64,000 nucleotides of DNA from NCBI RefSeq assembly GCF_000244915.1, contig NZ_CM001442.1, positions 186,001 through 250,000 of the forward strand. Reading direction: 5' to 3'. The DNA comes from Bradyrhizobium sp. WSM471 (GTDB lineage Bacteria; Pseudomonadota; Alphaproteobacteria; Rhizobiales; Xanthobacteraceae). How positions within the stretch are numbered: the first letter of the stretch is position 1; each line of letters opens with the position of its first letter. Below are positions 37,648 to 47,377 of this stretch, in pieces. The notes beneath the pieces were generated by a model. The model was not told the origin of the DNA. It saw only the letters and a list, made by a program, of their open reading frames with translations, and did not search any database. The position numbers and the translations under genes are program-made.

Positions 37648-39168
37648 ATGATGAACTACGGGGATGATCGGACCGGCATGCGCATTCGGGGGAAGCGCGC
37701 GCGCTCGTTCTGGACGGGGACGATGCTGATCCTGGGGCTCCTCGCAGTCCCCGATGTCGTCAGCGCCGCAGATGCGCCTGTGGGCGACCAGGCGCCGATG
37801 CAGGCAACCGATCTCGATGTGTCGCCGGTCGGGACGATCGCGCCGGCGAAGACGCGCTTCCTGTCGCTCGGCGTAGGCAAGTCCGCCGTTATCGACCTGC
37901 CGCGCGACGTCAAGGACGTGCTGGTCGCCGATCCCAAGATCGCCAATGCCGTGATCCGCTCGGCCCAACGCGCCTATATCATCGGCGGACAGGTCGGCCA
38001 GACCAACGTCGTGTTCTTCGCGGCCGACGGCCAGCAGGTGGCCGCCTACGACATCGCGGTGAAGCGCGATCTCAACGGCATGCGCACGGCGCTGCGTCAA
38101 GCGCTGCCGGGCGTGCAGATCGAAGGCGTCGGCGACAGCGTGATGCTGACCGGCTCGGTGTCGAGCCCGGTCGAGGCCCAGCAGGCCGGCGACGTCGCCG
38201 CGAAACTGGTCGGCGGCTCCGAGAAGGTGGTCAACAACATCGTCGTGCGCGGCCGCGACCAGGTGATGCTCAAGGTCGTGGTCGGCGAAGTGCGCCGCGA
38301 TATCGTCAAGCAACTGGGCGTCGATCTCAGCGCCAGCCTGAACGCCGGCACCGCGGTGGTGAACTTCAACAATTCCAACCCGTTCTCGGTCAGCGGCGGA
38401 CCGATCGTCAGCAACAACGGATTAGGTGTCGCCGGTCTGACCAAGGGCTTCGCGACCGTCAGCGCCACGATGCGCGCGATGGAAAGCGCCGGTGTCATGC
38501 GCACGCTCGCCGAGCCGAGCCTGACCGCGATCTCCGGCGAATCCGCAACCTTCATCGCCGGCGGCGAATTCCCCATTCCCTCGGGCTATGCCTGCGATCC
38601 CGTCACCCACGTTTGCACCACCCAGATCACCTACAAGAAGTTCGGCATCTCCCTGAACTTCACCCCGGTCGTGCTGAGCGAGGGCCGCATCAGCCTGCGC
38701 GTGATGACCGAGGTGTCCGAGCTGTCGAACCAGAGCGCCATCACGGTGACCCAGGCGCTGTCGTCGAACTCGACGAACTCGATCACCATCCCCTCGATCC
38801 AGACCCGCCGCGCCGAAACGACGCTGGAAATTCCCTCGGGCGGCTCGATGGCCATGGCCGGCCTGATCCAGCAGCAGACCAAACAGGCGATCAACGGCCT
38901 GCCCGGCGTCGACCAGGTACCGATCATCGGCGCGCTGTTCCGCAGCCAGGACTTCGTCAACAACGAGACCGAGCTGATGGTGATCGTGACCCCCTATGTG
39001 GTGCGCGCGGTGGCTCAGAAGGAACTGTCCCGGCCCGACGACGGCTTCGCGCCGGCCTCTGACGCCCAGACGGCGCTGCTCGGCCGCATGAACCGCCTCT
39101 ATGGCATCGCGCGCCGCGTCGATCCGATCGCGGGCACGCCCGGTGATTTCGGCTTCATCATCGACTGA
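37648..39168 (+). CDS. cpaC: Flp pilus secretin CpaC
   Basis: A 506-residue outer-membrane secretin (RcpA/CpaC). The signal segment is WTGTMLILGLLAVPDVVSAADA; an N-terminal domain (LGVGKSAVIDLPRDVKDVLVADP) and a BON-like region (LTGSVSSPVEAQQAGDVAAKL) follow. The secretin homology region contains VMLKVVVGEVRRDIVKQLGVDL and the terminal GALFRSQDFVNNETELMVIVTPYVV. It would form the channel for the pilus. It starts 7 nt after cpaB, with two adjacent ATGs (37648, 37651). Confidence 0.95.
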   Translation: MMNYGDDRTGMRIRGKRARSFWTGTMLILGLLAVPDVVSAADAPVGDQAPMQATDLDVSPVGTIAPAKTRFLSLGVGKSAVIDLPRDVKDVLVADPKIANAVIRSAQRAYIIGGQVGQTNVVFFAADGQQVAAYDIAVKRDLNGMRTALRQALPGVQIEGVGDSVMLTGSVSSPVEAQQAGDVAAKLVGGSEKVVNNIVVRGRDQVMLKVVVGEVRRDIVKQLGVDLSASLNAGTAVVNFNNSNPFSVSGGPIVSNNGLGVAGLTKGFATVSATMRAMESAGVMRTLAEPSLTAISGESATFIAGGEFPIPSGYACDPVTHVCTTQITYKKFGISLNFTPVVLSEGRISLRVMTEVSELSNQSAITVTQALSSNSTNSITIPSIQTRRAETTLEIPSGGSMAMAGLIQQQTKQAINGLPGVDQVPIIGALFRSQDFVNNETELMVIVTPYVVRAVAQKELSRPDDGFAPASDAQTALLGRMNRLYGIARRVDPIAGTPGDFGFIID

Positions 39169-39236
39169 CGACGAACGGACGGCTTGGGGAATGGGGCAAG
39201 AGACGGGCAAGAGACGGGGCACGAGGGGATGAAGCG

Positions 39237-39971
39237 ATGACGAAGACCATGACCGATCGACGTCGCACGTTGAGCGTCGCGCTGGCACTGACGGGGCTCT
39301 CCGTCATGCTGGGCGCCTGCAACACCACCGGCGAGATCGTCACCCAGACGGTGCCGACCGACTATCGCCAGCGTCACCCGATCGCGGTCGAGGAAGCCAA
39401 GAAGTCGATCGTGATCTTCGTCGGGAAGGCTCGCGGCGGCCTCTCGGCCGCGCAGCACGCGGACGTCGCCGGCATTGCCCGGGACTGGGTGCGCGAAGGC
39501 ACCGGCTCGGTCGTCGTCGACGTCCCCGTCAACGCCGCGAATTCGCGCGCGGCAGCAGCGACCTATCACGAGATCCGTTCCGTGCTCGCATCCGTCGGCG
39601 TGCCCTCGCGCGCCATCGTCCAGCATCCCTATAGGCCCGAGGATCCCGGACTGCTGCCCACCATTCGCCTGAGCTATTCCCGGATCGCCGCGGTCGCCGG
39701 CCCCTGCGGGCTGTGGCCGGAAGATATGGGCCCCTCCATCCTCGACCCCGGCTACAACGAGAACCGGCCCTACTTCAACCTGGGCTGCGCCAGCCAGCGC
39801 AACCTCGCGGCCATGATCGACAATCCGGCCGACCTGGAGCAGCCGCGGTCCGAGACGCCGGTCTATAACGCACGGCGTGACATGGCATTCGAGCGCTATC
39901 GCAAGGGCACGCCGATCGCGACCAGCAATCCAGACGCCGACAAGGCGAGACTCAGCGACACAGGCAGATGA
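39237..39971 (+). CDS. cpaD: Flp pilus lipoprotein CpaD
   Basis: A 244-residue outer-membrane lipoprotein. The signal (RRRTLSVALALTGLSVMLGAC) ends at lipobox LGAC near residue 28. The mature part begins NTTGEIVTQTVPTDYRQRHPI, and PCGLWPEDMGPS followed by NRPYFNLGCASQRNLAAMID-type residues are the CpaD signature. It assists secretin assembly. It overlaps cpaE by 4 nt, indicating coupled translation. Confidence 0.93.
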   Translation: MTKTMTDRRRTLSVALALTGLSVMLGACNTTGEIVTQTVPTDYRQRHPIAVEEAKKSIVIFVGKARGGLSAAQHADVAGIARDWVREGTGSVVVDVPVNAANSRAAAATYHEIRSVLASVGVPSRAIVQHPYRPEDPGLLPTIRLSYSRIAAVAGPCGLWPEDMGPSILDPGYNENRPYFNLGCASQRNLAAMIDNPADLEQPRSETPVYNARRDMAFERYRKGTPIATSNPDADKARLSDTGR

Positions 39972-41257
39972 CACGCGTCCACGACGAAGAAGCGGACGAT
40001 CCGCAGCACCCCGAGGAACACATTGCGCCGGTTCCTCGCATCTCCGTGCAGGCCTTTTGCGAGACCGAGCAGACGCTCGCCGCGGTGACCGCGGCCGGGC
40101 AGGATCGCCGTCTCGCCAAGGCGCATCTCACCGCCAAGGACGGTGGCTTAGCTGCGGCAATCGAAGTCTATGAAACGATGCCGACGCCGAACGTCATCGT
40201 GATCGAATCCGACGGCACCCGCGACATCCTCGAGGGTCTCGACGACCTCGCCGGCGTCTGCGATCCCGGCACCCGTGTCGTCGTGATCGGCAATCCCAAC
40301 GACACCGCGCCCTATCGCGAGCTGGTCCGCCGCGGCGTCAACGATTATGTGGTGGGACCGGTCGAAACGCTCGACGTCGTCCGCTCGATCTGCAGCCTGT
40401 TCTCGGCGTCCGAAACCATCATCACCGGCCGCGTCATCGCGGTGGTCGGCGCCAAGGGCGGTGTCGGCGCCTCCACCGTCGCGCACAACGTGGCCTGGAC
40501 CATCGCCCGCGACCTCGCGCTCGATTCCGTCGTGATCGATCTCGACCTCGCCTTCGGCACCGCGGGTCTGGACTACAACCAGGACCCGGTGCAGGGCATC
40601 GCCAACGCGGTGCTGTCGCAGGATCGGCCGGACACGGCCCTGATGGAGCGTCTGCTCTCCAAATGCACCGAGCGGCTCAGCCTCCTTGCTGCGCCTGCCA
40701 CCCTCGACCGCGTCTACGATTTCGGCGCCGAGGCCTTCGACGCGGTGTTCGACACACTACGGATGACCACGCCCTGCATCGTGCTCGACGTCCCCCACCA
40801 ATGGTCCGGCTGGACCCGACGCGCGCTGGTCAACGCGGACGACATCGTGATCGTGGCCGAGCCCGATCTTGCGAACCTGCGCAACACCAAGAACATGCTG
40901 AACGTGTTGAAGGCGGCGCGGCCGAACGACCGGCCACCGCTCTACTGCATCAACCAGGTCGGCATGCCCAAGCGGGCGGAAATCGAGGTCAAGGCATTCG
41001 CCAAGACCATGGAGAGCCAGCCGATCGCGGTGATCCCGTTCGATTCGAAGCTGTTCTCGACCGCGGCCAACAACGGCCAGATGATCGCTGAGGTCTCCAA
41101 GAGCCACCGCACCACCGAGCTGTTCCAGAACATGGCGAACCGCCTCGCCGGGCGCGGCGAGGCGAAGAAGCCGAAGCGCTCGCTGTTCGGGCCGCTGCTG
41201 AAGAGGCTGAAGGGCCGATCGGGGCGCGGGTCAGCCCCGCATCGCAAGGCGTCGTAG
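39968..41257 (+). CDS. cpaE: CpaE-family ATPase (Tad pilus, MinD/ParA-like)
   Basis: A 429-residue protein. An N-terminal atypical receiver-like domain (about 45-150, NVIVIESDG, VVVIGNPNDTAPYRELVRRGVNDYV) precedes a MinD/ParA ATPase with the deviant Walker A GAKGGVGAST (about 161-170) and VVIDLDLAFGTAGLDY. CpaE localises the Tad apparatus to a pole in Caulobacter. The C-terminal basic tail (KKPKRSLFGPLLKRLKGRSG) may contact membrane or the motor ATPase. Normally cpaF (the secretion ATPase) follows, but here the coding run stops and a repeat pair begins. Confidence 0.93.
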   Translation: MTRVHDEEADDPQHPEEHIAPVPRISVQAFCETEQTLAAVTAAGQDRRLAKAHLTAKDGGLAAAIEVYETMPTPNVIVIESDGTRDILEGLDDLAGVCDPGTRVVVIGNPNDTAPYRELVRRGVNDYVVGPVETLDVVRSICSLFSASETIITGRVIAVVGAKGGVGASTVAHNVAWTIARDLALDSVVIDLDLAFGTAGLDYNQDPVQGIANAVLSQDRPDTALMERLLSKCTERLSLLAAPATLDRVYDFGAEAFDAVFDTLRMTTPCIVLDVPHQWSGWTRRALVNADDIVIVAEPDLANLRNTKNMLNVLKAARPNDRPPLYCINQVGMPKRAEIEVKAFAKTMESQPIAVIPFDSKLFSTAANNGQMIAEVSKSHRTTELFQNMANRLAGRGEAKKPKRSLFGPLLKRLKGRSGRGSAPHRKAS

Positions 41258-41282
41258 GGACAAGAACTGAGCTCTCTCCGTT

Positions 41283-41422
41283 CCCTCCCCCTTGCGGGGG
41301 AGGGGCAGGGGGGTGCCACACGGGGACTCTTTCCCTCGCGCGCCCGTTCGATGCATCGTCACCAACCAGCACTTTTTCCTGGGCTACCCCTCTCCCTAGC
41401 CCTCCCCCACAAGGGGGAGGGA
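41283..41422. repeat. Pair of oppositely oriented family C repeats
   Basis: CCCTCCCCCTTGCGGGGGAGG near 41285 and CCCTCCCCCACAAGGGGGAGG near 41400 flank a unique ~80-nt segment. They sit between cpaE and the convergent TPR lipoprotein gene, exactly where cpaF would be expected. Confidence 0.7.
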
Positions 41423-41481
41423 ACGCACCTCCCTCGGTGCGCTCGGCGAGGCTCAATCTGTCGAGCTCCGGAACGAGCCGG

Positions 41482-42255
41482 TTACTTCTCCGCCCGCTGC
41501 TGCTTTTTCACCAGCAACTGCCGCAGCGCCGTGACCTTTGCCGCCGCCTGATCCGGCGGCAGATCCGCCTTCACGATGGTTTCGGCCTCGGCCTGCTTTC
41601 CTTCCAGTCCCAGCACGAGCGCGAGATTGGCGCGCACGCGGAGATCGGCGGGATTGCGCTCATGCGCCCGGCGCATCGTTTCCTCAGCCCGCGGCAGATT
41701 GTTCTGCAGCATGTAGGACAGTCCGAGATTGGACAGCACCGACGGCTCGTCCGGCACGATCTTCAGCGCGGCGGCGTAGTATTGCTGCGCCTCCTCGTTG
41801 CGGCCGAGCTGATCGAGCGCGGCGCCCTGCGCCGACAGGATATGCCAGTCGGGATCCTCGGGCGAATGCGCGCGACCGAGGACGTCGAACGCCTGCTGGA
41901 AACTGCCGCTGTCGGCGAGCGCGCGGCCATAGCCGGCGAGCAGCGCCTTGTTGTTGGAATGGGCGAGCACGGCCTGCTCCAGCACCGCGAGCGCCTGCGC
42001 GCGCTGGCCGGTCTGGCGCAACGCCTTGCCGTATTCGAGCGCGATGTTGGGATCGCCGGGCTTCGCGCGATAGCGCTCGCGCAGCGCGTCCACGTCCGGC
42101 TTGGCGTCGGCCCTGCCAGCCGTGTCCGACTTTCCGCCGAGCGCGCCGGTGATGTCCTCGATGCCGGTGGTCTGACAGCCGCCGAGGGCCAGGATCAGAA
42201 GCGCGGAAAACAGATATCTCGCCGGAAGGGAGGCGACGGACAAACGCTTGGACAT
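41482..42255 (-). CDS. TadD-like tetratricopeptide lipoprotein
   Basis: A 257-residue lipoprotein. The signal (ARYLFSALLILALGGCQTTG) ends in lipobox LGGC. Residues about 60-240 are TPR helices (ALEYGKALRQTGQRAQALAVLEQA, LSNLGLSYMLQNNLPRAEETMRRAHERNP). TadD-type TPR lipoproteins belong to Tad pilus loci, and the neighbouring cpa genes support this. It is encoded on the opposite strand to cpaB-E, so it is not in their operon. Confidence 0.8.
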   Translation of the reverse strand: MSKRLSVASLPARYLFSALLILALGGCQTTGIEDITGALGGKSDTAGRADAKPDVDALRERYRAKPGDPNIALEYGKALRQTGQRAQALAVLEQAVLAHSNNKALLAGYGRALADSGSFQQAFDVLGRAHSPEDPDWHILSAQGAALDQLGRNEEAQQYYAAALKIVPDEPSVLSNLGLSYMLQNNLPRAEETMRRAHERNPADLRVRANLALVLGLEGKQAEAETIVKADLPPDQAAAKVTALRQLLVKKQQRAEK

Positions 42256-42335
42256 ACTCTGATCACTCGGCGACTGATCAGAGATGCTTACCGATTAACG
42301 CTAAAGTCCCGTTAAGGCGGGGCGCTTCCGAAAGC

Positions 42336-42581
42336 TTAGTCGGTGAATTCTGCGCCGAACTCGCAGCCGATGCGCCAGCGCAGGCGGCACTGGCGGGAAT
42401 AGTCGGGCGCGAAGATGATGGTGAATTGCGGCGGCACTTCCAGAAATTCCGCCACCACTTTCACGCCGCCATCCGAAATATCCGTGATCGTGCAGTCCCG
42501 CGGCAGCGAACCCGCGCCAAAATGAATCTTGGCGAGCCGCGTGCACATCCGTCGTTCGCTTCTCCGGCGATTTGCAAGCAT
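42336..42581 (-). CDS. Small PilZ domain protein
   Basis: An 81-residue stand-alone PilZ-like protein. RRRSERRMCTRLAKIHF is the N-terminal arginine motif and TDISDGGVKVVAEF is the D-x-S-x-x-G motif, which together bind c-di-GMP in PilZ domains. The end WRIGCEFGAEFTD matches the closing strand. It could link c-di-GMP to the adjacent pilus or surface functions (inference). The start fits the protein size; the alternative upstream frame is not convincing. Confidence 0.85.
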   Translation of the reverse strand: MLANRRRSERRMCTRLAKIHFGAGSLPRDCTITDISDGGVKVVAEFLEVPPQFTIIFAPDYSRQCRLRWRIGCEFGAEFTD

Positions 42582-42809
42582 TTGAATTGTTCACCCGTTA
42601 GACCACGGCCCATCCCGCAGCCCTAGGAGTAGCGGACATTCGTTGGGATGTGCTGAGCGGAGCAGCTTGCATTCGAAGCGTAGTGTCTTCGTCGTGTTTA
42701 CGATCGGTTAGGGCCAGGCTAGCCCCCTCGACACGTTCCCGTATTGTTCTTGCCAGAACTGGCCCGCTCTGCTACCCCTAATTGTGCAAGAGGGCAGGCT
42801 GGTTCGGGC

Positions 42810-44348
42810 ATGGTTCAGCGGGTTTCTACCGTCGCCTTTGAGGGGATCGAGGCCCGCGCGGTCGACGTGCAGGTGCAGGTCGCGCCGGGTCTGCCGGCCT
42901 TCGCGATCGTCGGTCTCCCGGACAAGGCGGTGTCGGAGGCGCGCGAGCGGGTCCGCTCGGCGCTGATCGCCTCAGGGTTGGCGCTGCCGGCGCGGCGGAT
43001 CACCGTCAATCTTGCGCCCGCCGATCTGCCCAAGGAGGGCAGCCATTATGACCTGCCGATCGCGCTTGGGCTGATGGGGGCGATCGGCGCGATCCCCCCG
43101 GATGCGCTGACCGGCTTCACCGTCCTGGGCGAGCTTGGCCTCGACGGATCGATCGCGCCGGTGGCCGGTGTTCTGCCCGCCGCGATCGGCGCCAATGTGC
43201 GCGAGGAGGGGCTGATCTGTCCGGCGGCTTGCGGCTCGGAAGCGGCGTGGGCGAGCCCGGACATCCAGATCATCGCCGCAAGTTCGCTGATCCAGATCGC
43301 CAACCATTTCAAGGGAACGCAGGTGCTGTCGCGGCCTGTGCCGAAGGTGCACGAGGCCGCGGCCTCGCCGCTCGACCTGCGCGACATCAAGGGACAGGAG
43401 AGCGCCAAGCGGGCGCTGGAGATCGCGGCCGCCGGCGGTCATCACCTGCTGATGATCGGCGCGCCCGGCGCCGGCAAATCGATGCTGGCGGCACGCCTGC
43501 CCTCGATCCTGCCACCGCTGTCACCGGGCGAGTTGCTCGAAGTCTCGATGATCGCCTCTGTTGCCGGCGAGATCGAGGGCGGCGCGCTGACGGCGCGGCG
43601 GCCGTTCCGGTCGCCGCATCATTCCGCCAGCATGGCCGCGCTCACCGGCGGCGGCATGCGCGCACGGCCCGGCGAGATCTCGCTCGCGCATCAGGGCGTG
43701 CTGTTCCTCGACGAGCTCCCGGAATTCGATCCGCGCGTGCTGGATTCGCTGCGCCAGCCGCTGGAGAACGGCGAGGTCTCGGTGTCCCGCGCCAATCACC
43801 GCGTCACCTATCCCGCGCGCTTCATGCTGGTCGCGGCGATGAATCCCTGCCGCTGCGGCAATGCGTTCGAGCCCGGCTATGCCTGCAAGCGCGGCCGCGT
43901 CGATCGCTGCACCGGCGACTACCAAGCCCGCATCTCGGGACCACTGATGGACCGCATCGATTTGCGCATCGAGGTTCCCGCGGTGACCGCGGCCGATTTG
44001 ATCCTGCCGCCGCCGGCAGAGGGCTCGGCCGAGGTTGCCGCGCGCGTCGCGGCGGCACGCGACATCCAGCTCGCGCGCTACGCGGACGCCGGCCTGCCGA
44101 AGGTTCGCACCAACGCCGAAGCGCCGGCCTCGGTGCTGGAGGAGATCGCCAAGCCGGATGCGCAAGGCCAGAAGCTGCTGCGCGACGCCGCCGAGACCAT
44201 GCGGCTGTCGGCGCGCGGCTATCACCGCGTGCTGCGGGTGGCGCGCACGCTCGCCGATCTCGACGGCGCCGACAAGATCGGCCGGCTGCATCTCGCCGAG
44301 GCGCTGTCCTATCGCGCACTCGCGGAGGATGTGCGGCAGATCGCCTGA
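42810..44348 (+). CDS. comM: YifB/ComM family Mg-chelatase-like AAA+ ATPase
   Basis: A 512-residue protein. The N-terminal Lon-protease-like domain (MVQRVSTVAFEGIEARAVDVQVQV, then DLPKEGSHYDLPIALGLM) precedes an AAA+ ATPase with Walker A GAPGAGKSMLAARL and Walker B LFLDELPEF. The C-terminal zinc-like segment NPCRCGN and cysteine-containing YACKRGRVDRCTGDY follow. ComM is a branch-migration helicase used in natural transformation in Haemophilus and Vibrio; the function in this organism is inferred. Confidence 0.93.
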   Translation: MVQRVSTVAFEGIEARAVDVQVQVAPGLPAFAIVGLPDKAVSEARERVRSALIASGLALPARRITVNLAPADLPKEGSHYDLPIALGLMGAIGAIPPDALTGFTVLGELGLDGSIAPVAGVLPAAIGANVREEGLICPAACGSEAAWASPDIQIIAASSLIQIANHFKGTQVLSRPVPKVHEAAASPLDLRDIKGQESAKRALEIAAAGGHHLLMIGAPGAGKSMLAARLPSILPPLSPGELLEVSMIASVAGEIEGGALTARRPFRSPHHSASMAALTGGGMRARPGEISLAHQGVLFLDELPEFDPRVLDSLRQPLENGEVSVSRANHRVTYPARFMLVAAMNPCRCGNAFEPGYACKRGRVDRCTGDYQARISGPLMDRIDLRIEVPAVTAADLILPPPAEGSAEVAARVAAARDIQLARYADAGLPKVRTNAEAPASVLEEIAKPDAQGQKLLRDAAETMRLSARGYHRVLRVARTLADLDGADKIGRLHLAEALSYRALAEDVRQIA

Positions 44349-44457
44349 TCATCCAGCGCATCAACCCGGCGGTAACGAGTTTCCTTTACGCTCTGCAAAC
44401 CATAAGGCCCATCAGTTCGCGCCACGAGTTTCCCCAGGGCCCGGCGAGTAGCGTGTC

Positions 44458-44925
44458 ATGTTGCGTTTCAAGATCCTGGCGTCGGTTATTCCCCTGTTGG
44501 CGGCCGCGGTGTTCGCGCGCAGCGAGATCGGATCGGTCTCGCATCCCTGCATCGCCCTCGGCGACACCTCGGTCGAGCTGACGTCGTTGTTCTGGACCGC
44601 CGGCGTGCATGTCGCCTTCACCGATGATCCCGCGCGCGCCACGGTGCGGGTTCAGATCACCGAGGATGCGGACGCTGCCGACTTCGCCGTCGTCGATGAC
44701 GGCCTCGGTTCGGAATCGGAATCCTGCCAGGCCACTCCTTCGACCCGCCTGATCTCGATTGCGGCGCAGCCCGTCGACGGCGGTCAGGTGATCTATCTCT
44801 CCAGAGAGGGGCCGGCGGATTACCGCGTCTATGTGCGCTCGAAGACCTTCTCCCAGCGCGAGGCGGCGGCGCTGATCGTCGGCGCCCGCGGCGGCCACCG
44901 CCCTCTCCAGGCAGCCTCGCTTTGA
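44458..44925 (+). CDS. Small exported protein of unknown function
   Basis: A 155-residue protein with an N-terminal hydrophobic segment (LRFKILASVIPLLAAAVFA) that is a likely signal or anchor. The rest is mixed and acidic (VAFTDDPARATVRVQITEDADAADFAVVDD). There are two cysteines (HPCIALGD, SESCQAT) that could form one disulfide. I recognise no family. It lies about 125 nt upstream of the hybrid kinase gene on the same strand and may be linked with it. Confidence 0.6.
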   Translation: MLRFKILASVIPLLAAAVFARSEIGSVSHPCIALGDTSVELTSLFWTAGVHVAFTDDPARATVRVQITEDADAADFAVVDDGLGSESESCQATPSTRLISIAAQPVDGGQVIYLSREGPADYRVYVRSKTFSQREAAALIVGARGGHRPLQAASL

Positions 44926-45050
44926 GCCGTTAACGCTTCGTCAACCCTGTTTGGAGGCGATCGCAGGGCCTCAAACTGTTCGCAAGGTCGGCGGCACATC
45001 GTCGTTTACAGCGAGCACAGGTTTTTACGAAAAGAGTCGGGTCGGTGGCG

Positions 45051-47276
45051 ATGGATCGGACGTTCCGGATCAAGGTGCGCATGCGCCGCTTCAGGCGACA
45101 GTACCCCCGAATCGCCTTTGCGATCCGCTCCATCATGATCTTCTCGGCGACCTTCGGCGGCGCCTATGGTTTTGTCTCCGGCAGCCGGTCCGAGACGTCC
45201 GGCTACGATCCCAATGCGTTTGCGATCGGCGTCAGCTTCCTGTTCGCGCTCGCCTGCCTCGGCCTCGCCACGCTCAGCATGCGCCTGCGCTTCGTCAACA
45301 AGCGGATGCGTGCGCTGGCCGCCCACAACGAAACGCTGATCGACCGCAATTGGGAGCTGAAGGAGGCCGAGGAGCGCGCTCGCAGCCTGTTCGAACAGCA
45401 GGGCGATCTGATCGTGCTGCGCGACACAAGCGGCCGCATCACCTTCGCCAACGACGCCTATTGCGCGCTTGCCGGACAGGCGCGCGGCGCGCTGGTCGGT
45501 ACGCCCTTTGATTTCGACGTGCTGGAGCAGGGCGACAGCGCCCGCGAGAGCAACGGCACGCGCATTCACGACCAGAGGATCGCAACCCCGCTCGGCGCGC
45601 GCTGGATCGCCTGGCGCGAAGGCTATGTCCGCCTCGATGCCGGCCAACCCGCCGAATTGCAGAGCGTCGGACGCGACGTCACCGACCGCACCGAGACCGA
45701 GCGTGCGCTGTCCGACGCCCGCGATCAGGCCGACGCCGCCAACCGGGCCAAATCGCGCTTCCTGGCGATGGCCTCGCACGAGATCCGCACGCCGCTCAAC
45801 GGCATCATCGGCATGGGCGGGCTGCTGCTCGACACCACGCTGACGCCGGAACAGTCGACCTACGCCAAGGCCGTGAAGACCTCCGGCGAAGCGCTGATGG
45901 CGCTGATCGAGGAGTTGCTCGACTATTCCAAGATCGAAGCCGGCAAGCTCGATCTCGAGCAGCGTCCCTTCGCCCTCTCAGGCCTGATCGAGGACATCAC
46001 CGAGCTGCTCGCGCCGCGCGCGCAGGCGAAGCAGCTCGAGATCGCCGCCTATGTCGACGAGCGGCTGCCGCTCGAAGTGGTCGGCGATGCCGCGCGGCTG
46101 CGCCAGGTGCTGCTCAACCTCGCCGGCAACGCCATCAAATTCACTGCGAGCGGCGGCGTCGCGCTGATCGTCGAGCCCGGCATCTGGCCGAACGAGATCA
46201 GTTTTCTGGTGCGCGACACCGGCATCGGCATCGCAGCCGACGCGCAACAGCGCATTTTCCGCGAATTCGAGCAGGCCGACGAGCGCGTCGCCCGCAGCTA
46301 TGGCGGCACCGGCCTCGGTCTCGCCATCAGCGAGCGCATCGTCAAGCGCATGGGCGGCCGCATCACGCTCGCGAGCGAGCCGGGCAAGGGTTCGACCTTC
46401 GAGGTCGCGATCCCGTTGGCGTCATCCGCCGTCGATGCGGAACAGACGGCATTCCCGAGTCTCGATCTCACCGGCAAGTCGATCCTGCTGATTGCCGACG
46501 GCATCGAGGCGTCACTGATCGCGCGGCGGCTGGAGCGCTGGGGTGGCCAAACCTGCATGGTGACGGACGCGGCGGTGGCGGAAGCGCTGCTGCCGGAACG
46601 CTCATGGCATTCGGTGCTGATCGATCGCGCGCTCGGCGCTGCCATCGCCGACCGCCTCGGCGAAGCCGCACGCAGCCATGCAACGCAACGCCTCGTGCTG
46701 CTGACGTCCGGCTCGCGCCACGAGAAACTCTCGCCGGCCTTCACCGGCTTCCTGGTGAAGCCGTTGCGCGCGGCCTCACTCGCCGCGCGCCTCGCGCTGC
46801 CCCCGGAGGTCGCCTCGCCCGATCTTGCGCCGGAGCCATCGGCTCCATCCACCGCCGCGGTACCGGCGAAAGGCCTGTCAATTCTCGTCGCCGAGGACAA
46901 CGAGATCAACGCGTTGTTGATGCGCTCGCTGCTGACGAAACTCGGCCACCGTGTCGTTATCGCTGTCCATGGCGAGGCCGCGCTGGAATCCTGGCTGGGC
47001 GCGGCATCGGCCGGCACGCCCTATGATCTCGTGCTGATGGACATCCAGATGCCGCAGCTCGACGGCATCGAAACGACCAAACGCATCCGTGCGCATGAGG
47101 CAGCCAGAGGCGGCCACCACACGCCGATCCTCGCGCTCACCGCCAATACGCTGGTGGAAGATCGCTACGCCTGCTTTGAAGCGGGCATGAACGGGTTTCT
47201 GATCAAGCCGCTCGATCGCGAGAAGCTGGAAGAGGCGCTGGCCGGACTGGCGGCGGCGCGGCAGCTGGCGGTTTGA
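45051..47276 (+). CDS. Hybrid histidine kinase: PAS-HisKA-HATPase-pseudoREC-REC
   Basis: A 741-residue membrane kinase. Two membrane helices lie at about 22-44 and 57-77, then a helical linker and a PAS domain (about 112-215, [22 protein letters not shown]). HisKA has the phospho-accepting His near 243 ([17 protein letters not shown]); the ATPase has [10 protein letters not shown] and the G1/G2 boxes DTGIGIAAD and [12 protein letters not shown] first receiver-like domain (about 478-580) has lost the acidic pair ([11 protein letters not shown] instead of ILLVDDN), although Asp525 and the Lys of FLVKP remain. The final receiver is intact ([13 protein letters not shown], Asp664 in LVLMDIQMP). 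This order recalls ShkA of Caulobacter. A GTG at 45045 is an alternative start. Confidence 0.9.
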   Translation: MDRTFRIKVRMRRFRRQYPRIAFAIRSIMIFSATFGGAYGFVSGSRSETSGYDPNAFAIGVSFLFALACLGLATLSMRLRFVNKRMRALAAHNETLIDRNWELKEAEERARSLFEQQGDLIVLRDTSGRITFANDAYCALAGQARGALVGTPFDFDVLEQGDSARESNGTRIHDQRIATPLGARWIAWREGYVRLDAGQPAELQSVGRDVTDRTETERALSDARDQADAANRAKSRFLAMASHEIRTPLNGIIGMGGLLLDTTLTPEQSTYAKAVKTSGEALMALIEELLDYSKIEAGKLDLEQRPFALSGLIEDITELLAPRAQAKQLEIAAYVDERLPLEVVGDAARLRQVLLNLAGNAIKFTASGGVALIVEPGIWPNEISFLVRDTGIGIAADAQQRIFREFEQADERVARSYGGTGLGLAISERIVKRMGGRITLASEPGKGSTFEVAIPLASSAVDAEQTAFPSLDLTGKSILLIADGIEASLIARRLERWGGQTCMVTDAAVAEALLPERSWHSVLIDRALGAAIADRLGEAARSHATQRLVLLTSGSRHEKLSPAFTGFLVKPLRAASLAARLALPPEVASPDLAPEPSAPSTAAVPAKGLSILVAEDNEINALLMRSLLTKLGHRVVIAVHGEAALESWLGAASAGTPYDLVLMDIQMPQLDGIETTKRIRAHEAARGGHHTPILALTANTLVEDRYACFEAGMNGFLIKPLDREKLEEALAGLAAARQLAV

Positions 47277-47377
47277 TCCGGATTTCATAGGAACCCGATC
47301 TCGGCCGGCGATCGACAATTGAAATCGACCGCGTCGCGCGTCACCATCCTCTGGGGCATTTAAGCAGAGGATTTCGC

